64,000 nt of DNA, taken from NCBI GenBank assembly GCA_012839475.1, contig DUNG01000020.1, forward strand, positions 284,892-348,891. The letters run 5' to 3'. The notes beneath the pieces were generated by a model, which saw only the letters and a list, made by a program, of their open reading frames with translations, was not told the origin of the DNA and did no database searches. The stretch comes from Petrimonas sp. (GTDB lineage Bacteria; Bacteroidota; Bacteroidia; Bacteroidales; Dysgonomonadaceae). The position numbers were made by a program, and so were the translations under genes. Shown here one piece after another: positions 35,733-43,811 of the stretch (within the stretch, counting starts at the first letter, position 1; every line of letters starts with the position of its first letter).

Positions 35733-35879
35733 GGTTGCTCAACTGATCCAACATTAAGGTAAGGTATTGGTTTCATCATGTGAAATATTTCATGTAACGA
35801 TAGTCAGGATATAATACTAACAAACTATATTTCAACAACATTGAAAATCACCTACTTAAACTTAAAACAAACTAATCGT

Positions 35880-36065
35880 ATGAAAACAAAAGGAAAAAAT
35901 CTAAACGAAAAGCACTTGGAGCAAGCGCGGGTAGAAAAACCAGTCGAGCTTTACATGGCACCTCAAGTGGAGGTTATCGACATTGAACTTACGCACAACA
36001 TCTTAGCCCCTAGTGGTGGTGATAATAACACATTACCCGGCATTGATGACGGAGACTGGTTATAG
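35880..36065 (+). CDS. 61-aa leader-like peptide with SGG motif
   Basis: A 61-residue peptide with a basic start (MKTKGKN), a middle part YMAPQVEVIDIEL (about 28-40) and a C-terminal part with SGGDN (about 48-52) followed by a short acidic, Gly-rich end. Peptides of this pattern (an APxxE/IE segment, then a Leu-rich turn ending in SG or SGG) are frequent in Bacteroidales and often unassigned. Some resemble double-glycine leader peptides. The ATG at 35880 is preferred to an upstream one at 35841. It lies 118 nt before a broken fimbrillin-like lipoprotein gene and may share its promoter. Confidence 0.6.
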   Translation: MKTKGKNLNEKHLEQARVEKPVELYMAPQVEVIDIELTHNILAPSGGDNNTLPGIDDGDWL

Positions 36066-36182
36066 ATCCAACGGACAATGAAAAATTGATGTTTTCAAAA
36101 TAATCACAACGGGCTACAGGTAAATGGTTTGAGGCAAACACACCATGCACCTTACATCCCACATCCAGTAATAACAAACAAC

Positions 36183-37667
36183 ATGAAAAAAATAGTACTC
36201 ACCCTCGCAACCCTCGCATTTATATTCGCGAACTGCACCAACGAAATAGACGAACCGCGGCAAACCGCCTTCGCATCGGTTCCCTTGAAACTCACTGTTA
36301 CTATGCCTGCCACCCCACAGCCCGCAACAGGCTCTTCGCGCATAGCCTTCGAGAAAGACGCTAACAATCCTTTGAAACTGATAGCCAAGTGGCACACGGG
36401 CGATCAAGTGGTACTTATCCTCTTCCAAGGCGATAACGCCAGCTGGAAAAGCAACTGCCTGATCCACAAAATCGCAATCCCTACCTCGGCAGTAGGACAA
36501 AGCTAAGCGGACCTTACAACTGCCGCAGGCACCATCAACCTAAGCAGTTTCGATGACTCTCAGCCCCTGAAATACGTGGTAACCACGGGATATACATGGA
36601 ATGATGAAAATAAACAGCTCACTTTGGGAAATGGCTTTCCTGATATCCACATCATTGAAACGCTCAATAAACAATTGAATGATATGGTTTTTGCCAGCCC
36701 CGTGAAAGAGGTCCCTTTTCCTACGGAATCAGCACCACTGCAACTTAACGCGCAGTTAGAGTGGCTCACCGCCGTACTTGCGCTGAAATTCAATATCCCC
36801 GACCCGCTTAAAAATGCCGACTTGCCCGTTGATCAAAAATTGTATTTCCAGTTAACCAATAGTGGCGGTAGCTATATTGACTGCTACGATCCGGTACTTC
36901 GAGAAAAAATCTACGGTTCTTCTTCGCATCCATTGAGCGCGATTAAATACATCAGCGGCAAGAGATTAATCGATGCGCTGGATGCCGGATATTTCCGCTA
37001 TTTCACCATTCCGGCAGACGATGCCGCTGATGGCGTAAAAATTTCTGGTTCAGAACTGCAAGGAGGATTTGCTTCTGCAGTACCAAGCACTCTTCCTCCC
37101 ATCGGCACCATGAATCCCGAAAAACCCATTCTGCCCGGCAAATGTTACGGCTTCGAAATCGATGTAAACGATGCCAATAACGACGGCGTACCTGTATTTA
37201 CCAAACATATCCCCACAGGTCCTACTCCTCCCCCTACCATGACTTTTTCCACGAGCAAGAACGTAGGTGCGAAAATTAATATAGGTGTTTATGCTGATCC
37301 TACCGACCAAGATGATGTATGGATAGATTGGGACAACGATGGAGTAAGAGATCCGGGGGAAAATCCTAAAACTTTTGGGGGTAGCACTAACTACACACTT
37401 AAGTCGCAGACATTTACCATCCATGGCAAGGTTACTATGTTATTTTGTAATCAATGCGGAATCACCTCGCTTGAAATAAATAATAGCGAATTATGGCAGA
37501 TACAAGCTAACACAAACTATATAACGGAAGCGGAAATGACAAAGTTGGTAAACTCCATGCCCGACCGCACGGGAAAAACGCAAGGAGGATATATGTTGAA
37601 TGTCGCTAATGAATTCAATGCTTCTCACGAAGCCATTCTTACTGAAAAGAATTGGAAGAAAAAATAA
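36183..37667 (+). pseudogene. fimbrillin-like surface lipoprotein gene with an in-frame TAA
   Basis: A single reading frame of about 494 codons is split by TAA at 36504-36506. Part 1 (107 residues) starts with a lipoprotein-type signal (MKKIVLTLATLAFIFANC). It continues with a fimbrillin-like N-terminal domain, where LKLIAKWHTGDQVVLIL is close to the LxLxWxxGDxI pattern. Part 2 continues in the same frame from 36507 (a GTG at 36576 is its first usable start) and ends with an acidic Asp/Gly patch and one leucine-rich-like segment (MLFCNQCGITSLEINNSEL). A one-base change makes the stop. The alternatives are stop readthrough or a sequencing error. Confidence 0.75.
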
Positions 37668-37865
37668 TTTGCTGAGAGTTTTCCCCACCGCTACCGCTAT
37701 TCCTTCTCACTGCCCCCCAACTTTTACCGGTTCACTTTCCAAAATTATAATTTTGGAAAGTGATTTTTAAATGGTACATTTGACGTTGGTGTAGTAAACA
37801 CCCCACCCCCAAATAAAAAAGATACCGGCTGGGAGTTCATATACACGAGCATTAACTAACTATCA

Positions 37866-39020
37866 ATGAATATGGTAAAGAAAAAAATTCTGTTTATTGG
37901 CTTACTGCTCTGCTCGGTTGCCCTCTTCGCACAACGGACAGATGTAGAGGGGATGAGCTATTTCGATGAGCAGCGTCGTCCTCAATTTCGGGAAAACATT
38001 GTTATCCCAGATGTTAATGGCTACAAGGTGCTGAAGTGCGATTTTCACACGCATACCGTTTTTTCCGATGGGCTGGTATGGCCTACCATAAGGCTACAAG
38101 AGGCCTGGTCGGAGGGTTTGGATGCCTTTGCTTTAACCGAACATATCGAGTATACACCTCACAAGGACGATGTCAAGGTGAACCACAACCGTGCGCACGA
38201 AATCATCGAGGAAGATGCCAAAAAGAACAACATTATCCTGGTAAAAGGCTCGGAGGTGACCCGTAACACTCCCCCTGGGCACTTTAACGCCATCTATATT
38301 CAGGATGCCTCGGGATTCATCGAGTCACGCGATGCCTCCTACGACAAGGCTGCCGTCATGAAAGCGGCCGAGCAAGGTGCGTTTATCTTTTGGAACCACC
38401 CCGGCTGGCAACCCGGGATAAAGGGGTCATACGAATGGATCGACTTCGTGGAGGAGCTATATGCCAACCAGGCCCTGCACGGCATTGAAGTGATCAACGG
38501 CTTTGGATTTCATAAGAAAGCCCTCGATTGGTGCGTGGATAAAAACCTGACCGTTATGGGCACTTCAGATATTCACAACCTGATCAGACGAGATTACGAT
38601 ACCGATAGGGGTTACGTCCATCGTTCAATGACCCTCGTGATGGCGAAAGAGAGAACGCCCGAGGCGATCAGGGAGGCGTTGAATGCCGGGAGAACGGTTG
38701 CCTGGGCAAGCAAATACTTGGCTGGGAAAGAGGAACATGTGCGTGCGCTATTTGAAGCTTGCATAGAGTTGAAACCCTCGCACTACACGGAAGGGAAAGG
38801 GGATGGCAGCAAAACAAATTTCTACGAGATCACGAACAACAGCGACCTCTACTTCGAGCTGATCCTGTCTGAAGGGAGTGGAACAAGCCGCATTCTACTC
38901 TACCCCCAATCGTCGCAACTGATCTCTGCCACATCCAACCAAAGTTCACTCTCGTACGACGTGGTGTCGACCTACGTCAGGAGTGACCAGCACCTGAACA
39001 TAACGTTCAACCTCAACTAA
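37866..39020 (+). CDS. secreted PHP-domain phosphodiesterase (Sb-PDE-like)
   Basis: A 384-residue protein with a signal peptide (about 1-24, ending ALFAQ) and a PHP metal-dependent phosphoesterase domain. Metal ligands are visible in CDFHTHTVFSDG (about 58-69), ALTEHIEYTPH (about 92-102), VKGSEVT, WNHPGWQP and GTSDIHN (about 237-243). A C-terminal beta-rich part of about 90 residues follows. A second ATG at 37872 is possible. It precedes a secreted glycerophosphodiesterase gene by 42 nt, so the two may form a small phosphodiester-scavenging unit. Confidence 0.85.
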   Translation: MNMVKKKILFIGLLLCSVALFAQRTDVEGMSYFDEQRRPQFRENIVIPDVNGYKVLKCDFHTHTVFSDGLVWPTIRLQEAWSEGLDAFALTEHIEYTPHKDDVKVNHNRAHEIIEEDAKKNNIILVKGSEVTRNTPPGHFNAIYIQDASGFIESRDASYDKAAVMKAAEQGAFIFWNHPGWQPGIKGSYEWIDFVEELYANQALHGIEVINGFGFHKKALDWCVDKNLTVMGTSDIHNLIRRDYDTDRGYVHRSMTLVMAKERTPEAIREALNAGRTVAWASKYLAGKEEHVRALFEACIELKPSHYTEGKGDGSKTNFYEITNNSDLYFELILSEGSGTSRILLYPQSSQLISATSNQSSLSYDVVSTYVRSDQHLNITFNLN

Positions 39021-39062
39021 CAGGCAGCGTAGCGAACGCGACAGCTAGTATGATATAAAAAG

Positions 39063-39959
39063 ATGGGTGTTTTGAGAAAAAAATTTTGGTTGATAACCAT
39101 TACGGCAGGCCTGTTGAGCTCGCTGCCTTCATGTAAAAATCCTTCCCAGACAGTTGGGCAAGGGTTGGGTGAAACGTACAGCCAATTCCACTACACGGGA
39201 GATGGTTCCATTTTGGTAAGTGGCCACCGGGGTGCTTGGAAAAACACCCAGTTCCCGGATAACTCGCTGGAGGGATTGCAGTATGCCACGGAGAGGGTAC
39301 CGGGTATCTTCTTCGAGATAGATCCCCGGTTGACGAAGGATAGCGTCATCATCTTGATGCATGACGAGACCCTCGACAGGACGACCAATGCCACCGGCAA
39401 GGTGTCTGAATCCACGTTCGAGGAGCTGAAAGAGGTGAGGTTAAGGGACTACAAGGGAGACATCACCGATTACAGAATCCCCACCCTGGAAGAGGTGATC
39501 AGGTGGAGCAGAGGTAAAACTATCCTGAACCTGGACAGGAAAGACGTGCCATTGGAGGCGACTGTAGCACTTATCAAACGGTGCGGTGCCGAGGAGCATA
39601 TAATGCTTACCGTGCACACGGGTGCCCAGGCGAGGTTCTACCACGACAGGCTCCCCAATACCATGCTCTCCGCGTGGGTGCGCAATGACAGGGAGTACGA
39701 GGATATAGCCATATCGGGAGTTCCCTGGAGCCATATCATCGCCTACGTCGGACCTACGATAAACGAGGGCAACCGGCATATCGTGGAGAAACTACACGGC
39801 CACGGCGTACGCTGCATGGTCGGGTTATCCCCCACCCACGATCGCCTGGAGTCGAAGGAGGAGCGAGCGTTAGGCTATCTTGAGGAGATCAAGAAAAAAC
39901 CGGATATCATTGAAACCGACCTACCCGTGGAACTGTACGAGGTGCTTACGAACCGATAG
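39063..39959 (+). CDS. glycerophosphodiester phosphodiesterase family lipoprotein
   Basis: A 298-residue protein with a lipoprotein-type signal (cysteine in LLSSLPSC). A GDPD TIM barrel follows: HRGAWKNTQFPDNSLEGLQY (about 56-75) holds the first catalytic His, and FFEIDPRLTKDSVIILMHDE (about 83-102) holds the Glu/Asp metal ligands and the second His. It would split glycerophosphodiesters at the cell surface or in the periplasm. It is followed 8 nt later by a radical SAM gene. Confidence 0.9.
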   Translation: MGVLRKKFWLITITAGLLSSLPSCKNPSQTVGQGLGETYSQFHYTGDGSILVSGHRGAWKNTQFPDNSLEGLQYATERVPGIFFEIDPRLTKDSVIILMHDETLDRTTNATGKVSESTFEELKEVRLRDYKGDITDYRIPTLEEVIRWSRGKTILNLDRKDVPLEATVALIKRCGAEEHIMLTVHTGAQARFYHDRLPNTMLSAWVRNDREYEDIAISGVPWSHIIAYVGPTINEGNRHIVEKLHGHGVRCMVGLSPTHDRLESKEERALGYLEEIKKKPDIIETDLPVELYEVLTNR

Positions 39960-39967
39960 CCAAAACG

Positions 39968-40885
39968 ATGGAGAGACCCTACAGAGATTTTGGCGAGTTC
40001 TTAGAGGCGCGATTCCCGTTCAAGGTGCAGAAAATTTCCATTAACGCGGGATTCACCTGCCCCAACCGTGACGGAAGCAAAGGGTGGGGCGGCTGTACCT
40101 ATTGCAACAACCAAAGCTTCACCCCCGGGTACGGGAAACCGACCAAAAGCGTCAGCGAACAGCTGGCGGACGGTATCGCCTTTTTCTCGCGCAAGTACCC
40201 GAAGATGAAGTACCTCGCCTACTTCCAGTCGTATACCAACACGTACGGCGAACTGGGTGTACTTACCGCGGTATACGAAGAGGCACTCTCCCACCCTGGC
40301 GTGGTAGGCCTTATCGTGGGAACCCGACCTGACTGCATGCCCCCCGCGTTGCTCGATTACTTTGAAGCGTTAAGCAAGAAGGTGTTCATCATGATCGAGT
40401 ACGGTGTGGAGTCCACGTTGAATCGGACGTTGGAACGGGTGAACCGTCAACATACGTTCGAAGAGTCGCAAGAGGCAATCCGACTGACCGCCCAACGCGG
40501 TATCGTGGTGGGGGCGCATATGATCCTGGGGCTCCCGGGCGAAACAGATGATGAGATACTCGGTCACGCCGATGCGCTATCGGGGCTACCCTTGACAACG
40601 CTCAAGCTACACCAACTGCAAATTATCCGGGGAACGGCCATGGAGAAAGAGTTTCGACTGCTCCCGGAATCGTTTTACCCATTTGATATAGATGAGTACA
40701 TCGACCTCTGCGTGGACTTCGCCGAGCGGCTCAACCCTTCGATCTATATCGAGCGGTTCGTATCGCAATCCCCTAAGGAGCTACTGGTAGCACCCGGGTG
40801 GGAACTAAAGAACCACGTGGTGACGGCAAAGATCACGAAACGCTTCCGGGAAAGGGAGACCTGGCAAGGACGTTACTTTGGGTAA
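39968..40885 (+). CDS. TIGR01212-type radical SAM protein (YhcC-like)
   Basis: A 305-residue radical SAM protein. The cluster cysteines have the spaced form CPNRDGSKGWGGCTYC (about 24-39), typical of the YhcC/TIGR01212 group, where the first Cys is far from the CxxC pair. Further marks are LAYFQSYTNTY, VGTRPDC, MIEYGVES and HMILGLPGETDDEI. The substrate is unknown; the group is sometimes linked to tRNA modification by its resemblance to Elp3-like proteins. It overlaps no neighbour and may share the upstream transcript. Confidence 0.88.
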   Translation: MERPYRDFGEFLEARFPFKVQKISINAGFTCPNRDGSKGWGGCTYCNNQSFTPGYGKPTKSVSEQLADGIAFFSRKYPKMKYLAYFQSYTNTYGELGVLTAVYEEALSHPGVVGLIVGTRPDCMPPALLDYFEALSKKVFIMIEYGVESTLNRTLERVNRQHTFEESQEAIRLTAQRGIVVGAHMILGLPGETDDEILGHADALSGLPLTTLKLHQLQIIRGTAMEKEFRLLPESFYPFDIDEYIDLCVDFAERLNPSIYIERFVSQSPKELLVAPGWELKNHVVTAKITKRFRERETWQGRYFG

Positions 40886-40971
40886 CCATACGATTCCGGT
40901 AACATACGGCCGCCGACAAGCACAACACGGGACTGTTGCAATAAGGAATCAGGGAAGAAAAGCCACTTCGG

Positions 40972-41005
40972 GAAAGAAAAGAGCCGCCTCGTTTTAAAGC
41001 AGCTC
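40972..41005 (-). terminator. terminator of the E2-to-E3 cluster
   Basis: On the minus strand GAGCTGC and GCGGCTC form a 7-bp stem (40981-41005, one G:T) followed by TTTTCTTT. It lies 35 nt after the stop of the E3 gene. Confidence 0.7.
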
Positions 41006-41039
41006 CGTCCCCGCAAAAAACAAACCGTAGGAAATAAAA

Positions 41040-42395
41040 TCAGACGGAAAAGACCACCTCTTTGATGATCTCGCTCACCGTGGGGTGTGGGAAGACTACC
41101 TCCTGCATCTCCTTGAGGGTCATCTCCTGCTCGATGGCGATGCAGGCACCGTAAATGATCTCGCTACAGGGGTTACCCAGCATGTGAACACCGATTACTT
41201 CACCATGTTTCTCGCCCAGCAGCACCTTGCATAAACCATTGCCACCCTCGTTCTCAGCCACGAAGCGACCGGAATAGGCCATGGGCAGTTTTGCCACCTT
41301 GTACGCGATGTTCTTGGCTTTGGCCGACTCCTCTGTCTCACCCACCCCAGCCACTTCGGGATTGGTGTAAACCACTCCCGGTATCGCGTTATAACGCATG
41401 ATATCGTCTCTTCCGGTGAGGTTGTTGACCACCACCTCGCCCTCGCGGCTCGCCGTGTGGGCCAGCAGGGAGAAACCGGTCACATCGCCTGCTGCGAACA
41501 CGCCCGGCACGTTGGTACGCATCTTTTCATCGACCTTGATACCGCCGCGGTACAACTCAACCCCCAGGTTCTCCAGTCCAAACCCTCTTGTCACGGGACG
41601 ACGTCCAACGCTCAACAGTATCTTTTCACCCTCTACCGTTTGGGTCTCGCCATCTTTCTCGAACAGCACCTTGTGCCCATCCACCCGCACCACCTTTGAA
41701 CTCAGGTGGAAGGTGATCCCCTTCTTCGCGTAGATATCACGCAGGGCGGCCGAAATCTCGAGATCCATACCACCCAGTATCTCCGGGAGCATCTCCACGA
41801 CGGTCACCTGGACACCCAAGCTGTTGTACAGGCTAGCAAACTCCATCCCGATCACGCCGCCACCTATTACCACCAGTGACTCGGGGCAGGTGGTCATATC
41901 GAGTATCTCGCGGTTAGTCACCACGACGTCCCCCGCTTCAGCGAGCCCAGGGATAGGCAGTACCACCGACTCGGAGCCGGTGCATATCAGCAGGTTTTTC
42001 CCGATGAATGACTCGCCGTTACTGGAAACCTCGATACCAGCCGAAGAGCGCCCCAAAATGGTGGCCTCTCCCTTTAACACGGTCACCTTATGGGCTTTCA
42101 TCTTGGCCTCCACGCCCAACACCAGCCTCCTCACCACCCTTTTCTTACGAGAAACCATTTTCCTGTAATCAAACCGAGGATTATCCGCGAAGACGCCATA
42201 CTTAGCACCTTGAAGCACGTTTTCGTATATCTTGGCACCATACAACAGCGTCTTGGTGGGGATACACCCTTCGTTCAGGCAGACACCGCCCATCGCTTCT
42301 TTCTCGAACAACACTACTTTGAGGCCAGCTTGCCCAGCCCTCTCTGCCGCCACGTAACCGGCAGGTCCACCGCCTATAATCAGTAAGTCAATCAT
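41040..42395 (-). CDS. lpdA: dihydrolipoyl dehydrogenase (E3)
   Basis: A 451-residue flavoenzyme that reoxidises lipoamide. The N-terminal FAD motif is GGGPAGYVAAE (8-18), the redox disulfide is GGVCLNEGCIPTK (C39 and C44), the NAD-binding motif is VIGGGVIGMEFASLY (about 171-185), and the C-terminal His-Glu pair lies in VFPHPTVSE. It is the last gene of a minus-strand cluster with E2 and fused E1, so it very likely belongs to that 2-oxoacid dehydrogenase complex. A terminator follows. Confidence 0.94.
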   Translation of the reverse strand: MIDLLIIGGGPAGYVAAERAGQAGLKVVLFEKEAMGGVCLNEGCIPTKTLLYGAKIYENVLQGAKYGVFADNPRFDYRKMVSRKKRVVRRLVLGVEAKMKAHKVTVLKGEATILGRSSAGIEVSSNGESFIGKNLLICTGSESVVLPIPGLAEAGDVVVTNREILDMTTCPESLVVIGGGVIGMEFASLYNSLGVQVTVVEMLPEILGGMDLEISAALRDIYAKKGITFHLSSKVVRVDGHKVLFEKDGETQTVEGEKILLSVGRRPVTRGFGLENLGVELYRGGIKVDEKMRTNVPGVFAAGDVTGFSLLAHTASREGEVVVNNLTGRDDIMRYNAIPGVVYTNPEVAGVGETEESAKAKNIAYKVAKLPMAYSGRFVAENEGGNGLCKVLLGEKHGEVIGVHMLGNPCSEIIYGACIAIEQEMTLKEMQEVVFPHPTVSEIIKEVVFSV

Positions 42396-42493
42396 ACCTT
42401 TTTATTGTTTATGTCTACTAAATAATGAATGCTATTCGCAACGCTTCAATCTCGTCATCACACATCGGCTGAAGCTCACCGATAGAAACAGCA

Positions 42494-43771
42494 TCACTGC
42501 AGCTGGTCGGCATTCGCCAACAGGTACTCCTCCGCCTCCACGCTCCACAAGCCGTTTTGTCGGTCACAGATGGCCGCCAGCTCCTTGAAGAGGGGGTTCT
42601 TCTCACCCAGTTTCGCGAAATCTTCTATCGCGGTAAGAGACATATTGATATGCGTGTATATCAACTTCTTACCACCCGGCAAATCGGGCAGGTTGTTGGT
42701 CGCCTCCGGCACGCAATCGAGTCCCCCTATATGGGTAACCAACCCGGCAGGATCCAGTCCCTCGCTCATGATCTCCAGCGCCTCCTTCATATCGTCGTTG
42801 TTACCTCCACTCGTACCCACGATGTGGGTGTATGCGTAGTGCACGTTGTAGAAGTTGAGCTTCGCGCTAAACTCCGGATCGTTGGGTCCCGCGAAGAAGT
42901 TCAGGCAGCCATCGAATGCCAGGATGGCGTCACCTTGCTCGACCACGGCACGCACCGGGGCAAAGACGAACACATCGTTATAGCCGGTTCCACCACTGAT
43001 CTCCCGTAGCTTCTTCACCGGGTCGTCCATGATTCCGGTGTTGAGGTAGTGCAGCTCGATGCCCCTGGAGGCCGCGAACTCCACGGTATAAATAGATGCA
43101 GCCCTGTCGAGACGTGCCTGGTCCACGTCGGTGATAACCAACAATGAAGGCTTTCGGTCTTCGCGATGCAGCACGTAGTTGATAGCCGCCAGCCCCATGG
43201 GGCCCACCCCGGCCAGAATCGCCATCTTACCCCCATCCACGATCTCCATCTCGTGTACGTAGCTTCCCGGGGTGGTGTGGTAGTTGGCATGCATGGCACC
43301 GATAACGCACGACAGGGGTTCAGCCAGCGAAGCGGGGTAATATCCCTCACCATGATAGGTAAGCAGACAATCCTGCTCCATCACCTCATTGGGGATAATC
43401 ACGTAGGTAGCATTTCCGCCCACGTACGGGTAGCTGTACCCCGGGGCACTTAACACCCCCACCGGTCCGCCCTCGTAATAGATGGCCGGCTGAATGGAGA
43501 ACTTATCTCCTGCCTTGAACTTATGCGCCCACTTGGCACCCACTTGAACGAGATCACCCGAGAACTCGTGACCAACAATGATGGGATTTTCGGCCACATC
43601 ATCCGGGACCCGCTTATGATCGGAACCCTGTGATGCAGCCTTGTAGGTGGACATGCACAACGAATCGGTCACCACCTTGGCCAAAATCTCATCCTCTTTA
43701 ATGGGAGGCAACGTGAACTCCTCTACACGGAGATCCTTCTTACCGTATAACCTTACTGCTCTTGTTTTCAT
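42494..43771 (-). CDS. zinc-binding alcohol dehydrogenase (L-sorbose-1-phosphate reductase-like)
   Basis: A 425-residue medium-chain dehydrogenase. The catalytic zinc site region reads DSLCMSTYKAA with GHEFSGDLVQVG following (about 44-85), and the Rossmann loop is ILAGVGPMGLAAINY (about 186-200). Length and extended C-terminal part resemble the L-sorbose-1-phosphate reductase group rather than plain sorbitol dehydrogenases. The ATG at 43771 is chosen because it opens the core domain. It lies between the aldolase/dehydrogenase and E3 genes, suggesting a sugar-phosphate or polyol substrate. Confidence 0.82.
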   Translation of the reverse strand: MKTRAVRLYGKKDLRVEEFTLPPIKEDEILAKVVTDSLCMSTYKAASQGSDHKRVPDDVAENPIIVGHEFSGDLVQVGAKWAHKFKAGDKFSIQPAIYYEGGPVGVLSAPGYSYPYVGGNATYVIIPNEVMEQDCLLTYHGEGYYPASLAEPLSCVIGAMHANYHTTPGSYVHEMEIVDGGKMAILAGVGPMGLAAINYVLHREDRKPSLLVITDVDQARLDRAASIYTVEFAASRGIELHYLNTGIMDDPVKKLREISGGTGYNDVFVFAPVRAVVEQGDAILAFDGCLNFFAGPNDPEFSAKLNFYNVHYAYTHIVGTSGGNNDDMKEALEIMSEGLDPAGLVTHIGGLDCVPEATNNLPDLPGGKKLIYTHINMSLTAIEDFAKLGEKNPLFKELAAICDRQNGLWSVEAEEYLLANADQLQ

Positions 43772-43811
43772 ATGATTAAAACGTTTGTTTTTCAATTTTT
43801 TATTCCAATTA

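Noticed and set aside
36114..36500. A 128-codon antisense frame over the fimbrillin-like gene
   Set aside because: The plus strand has a lipoprotein signal and family motifs; the antisense product is unlike any family.
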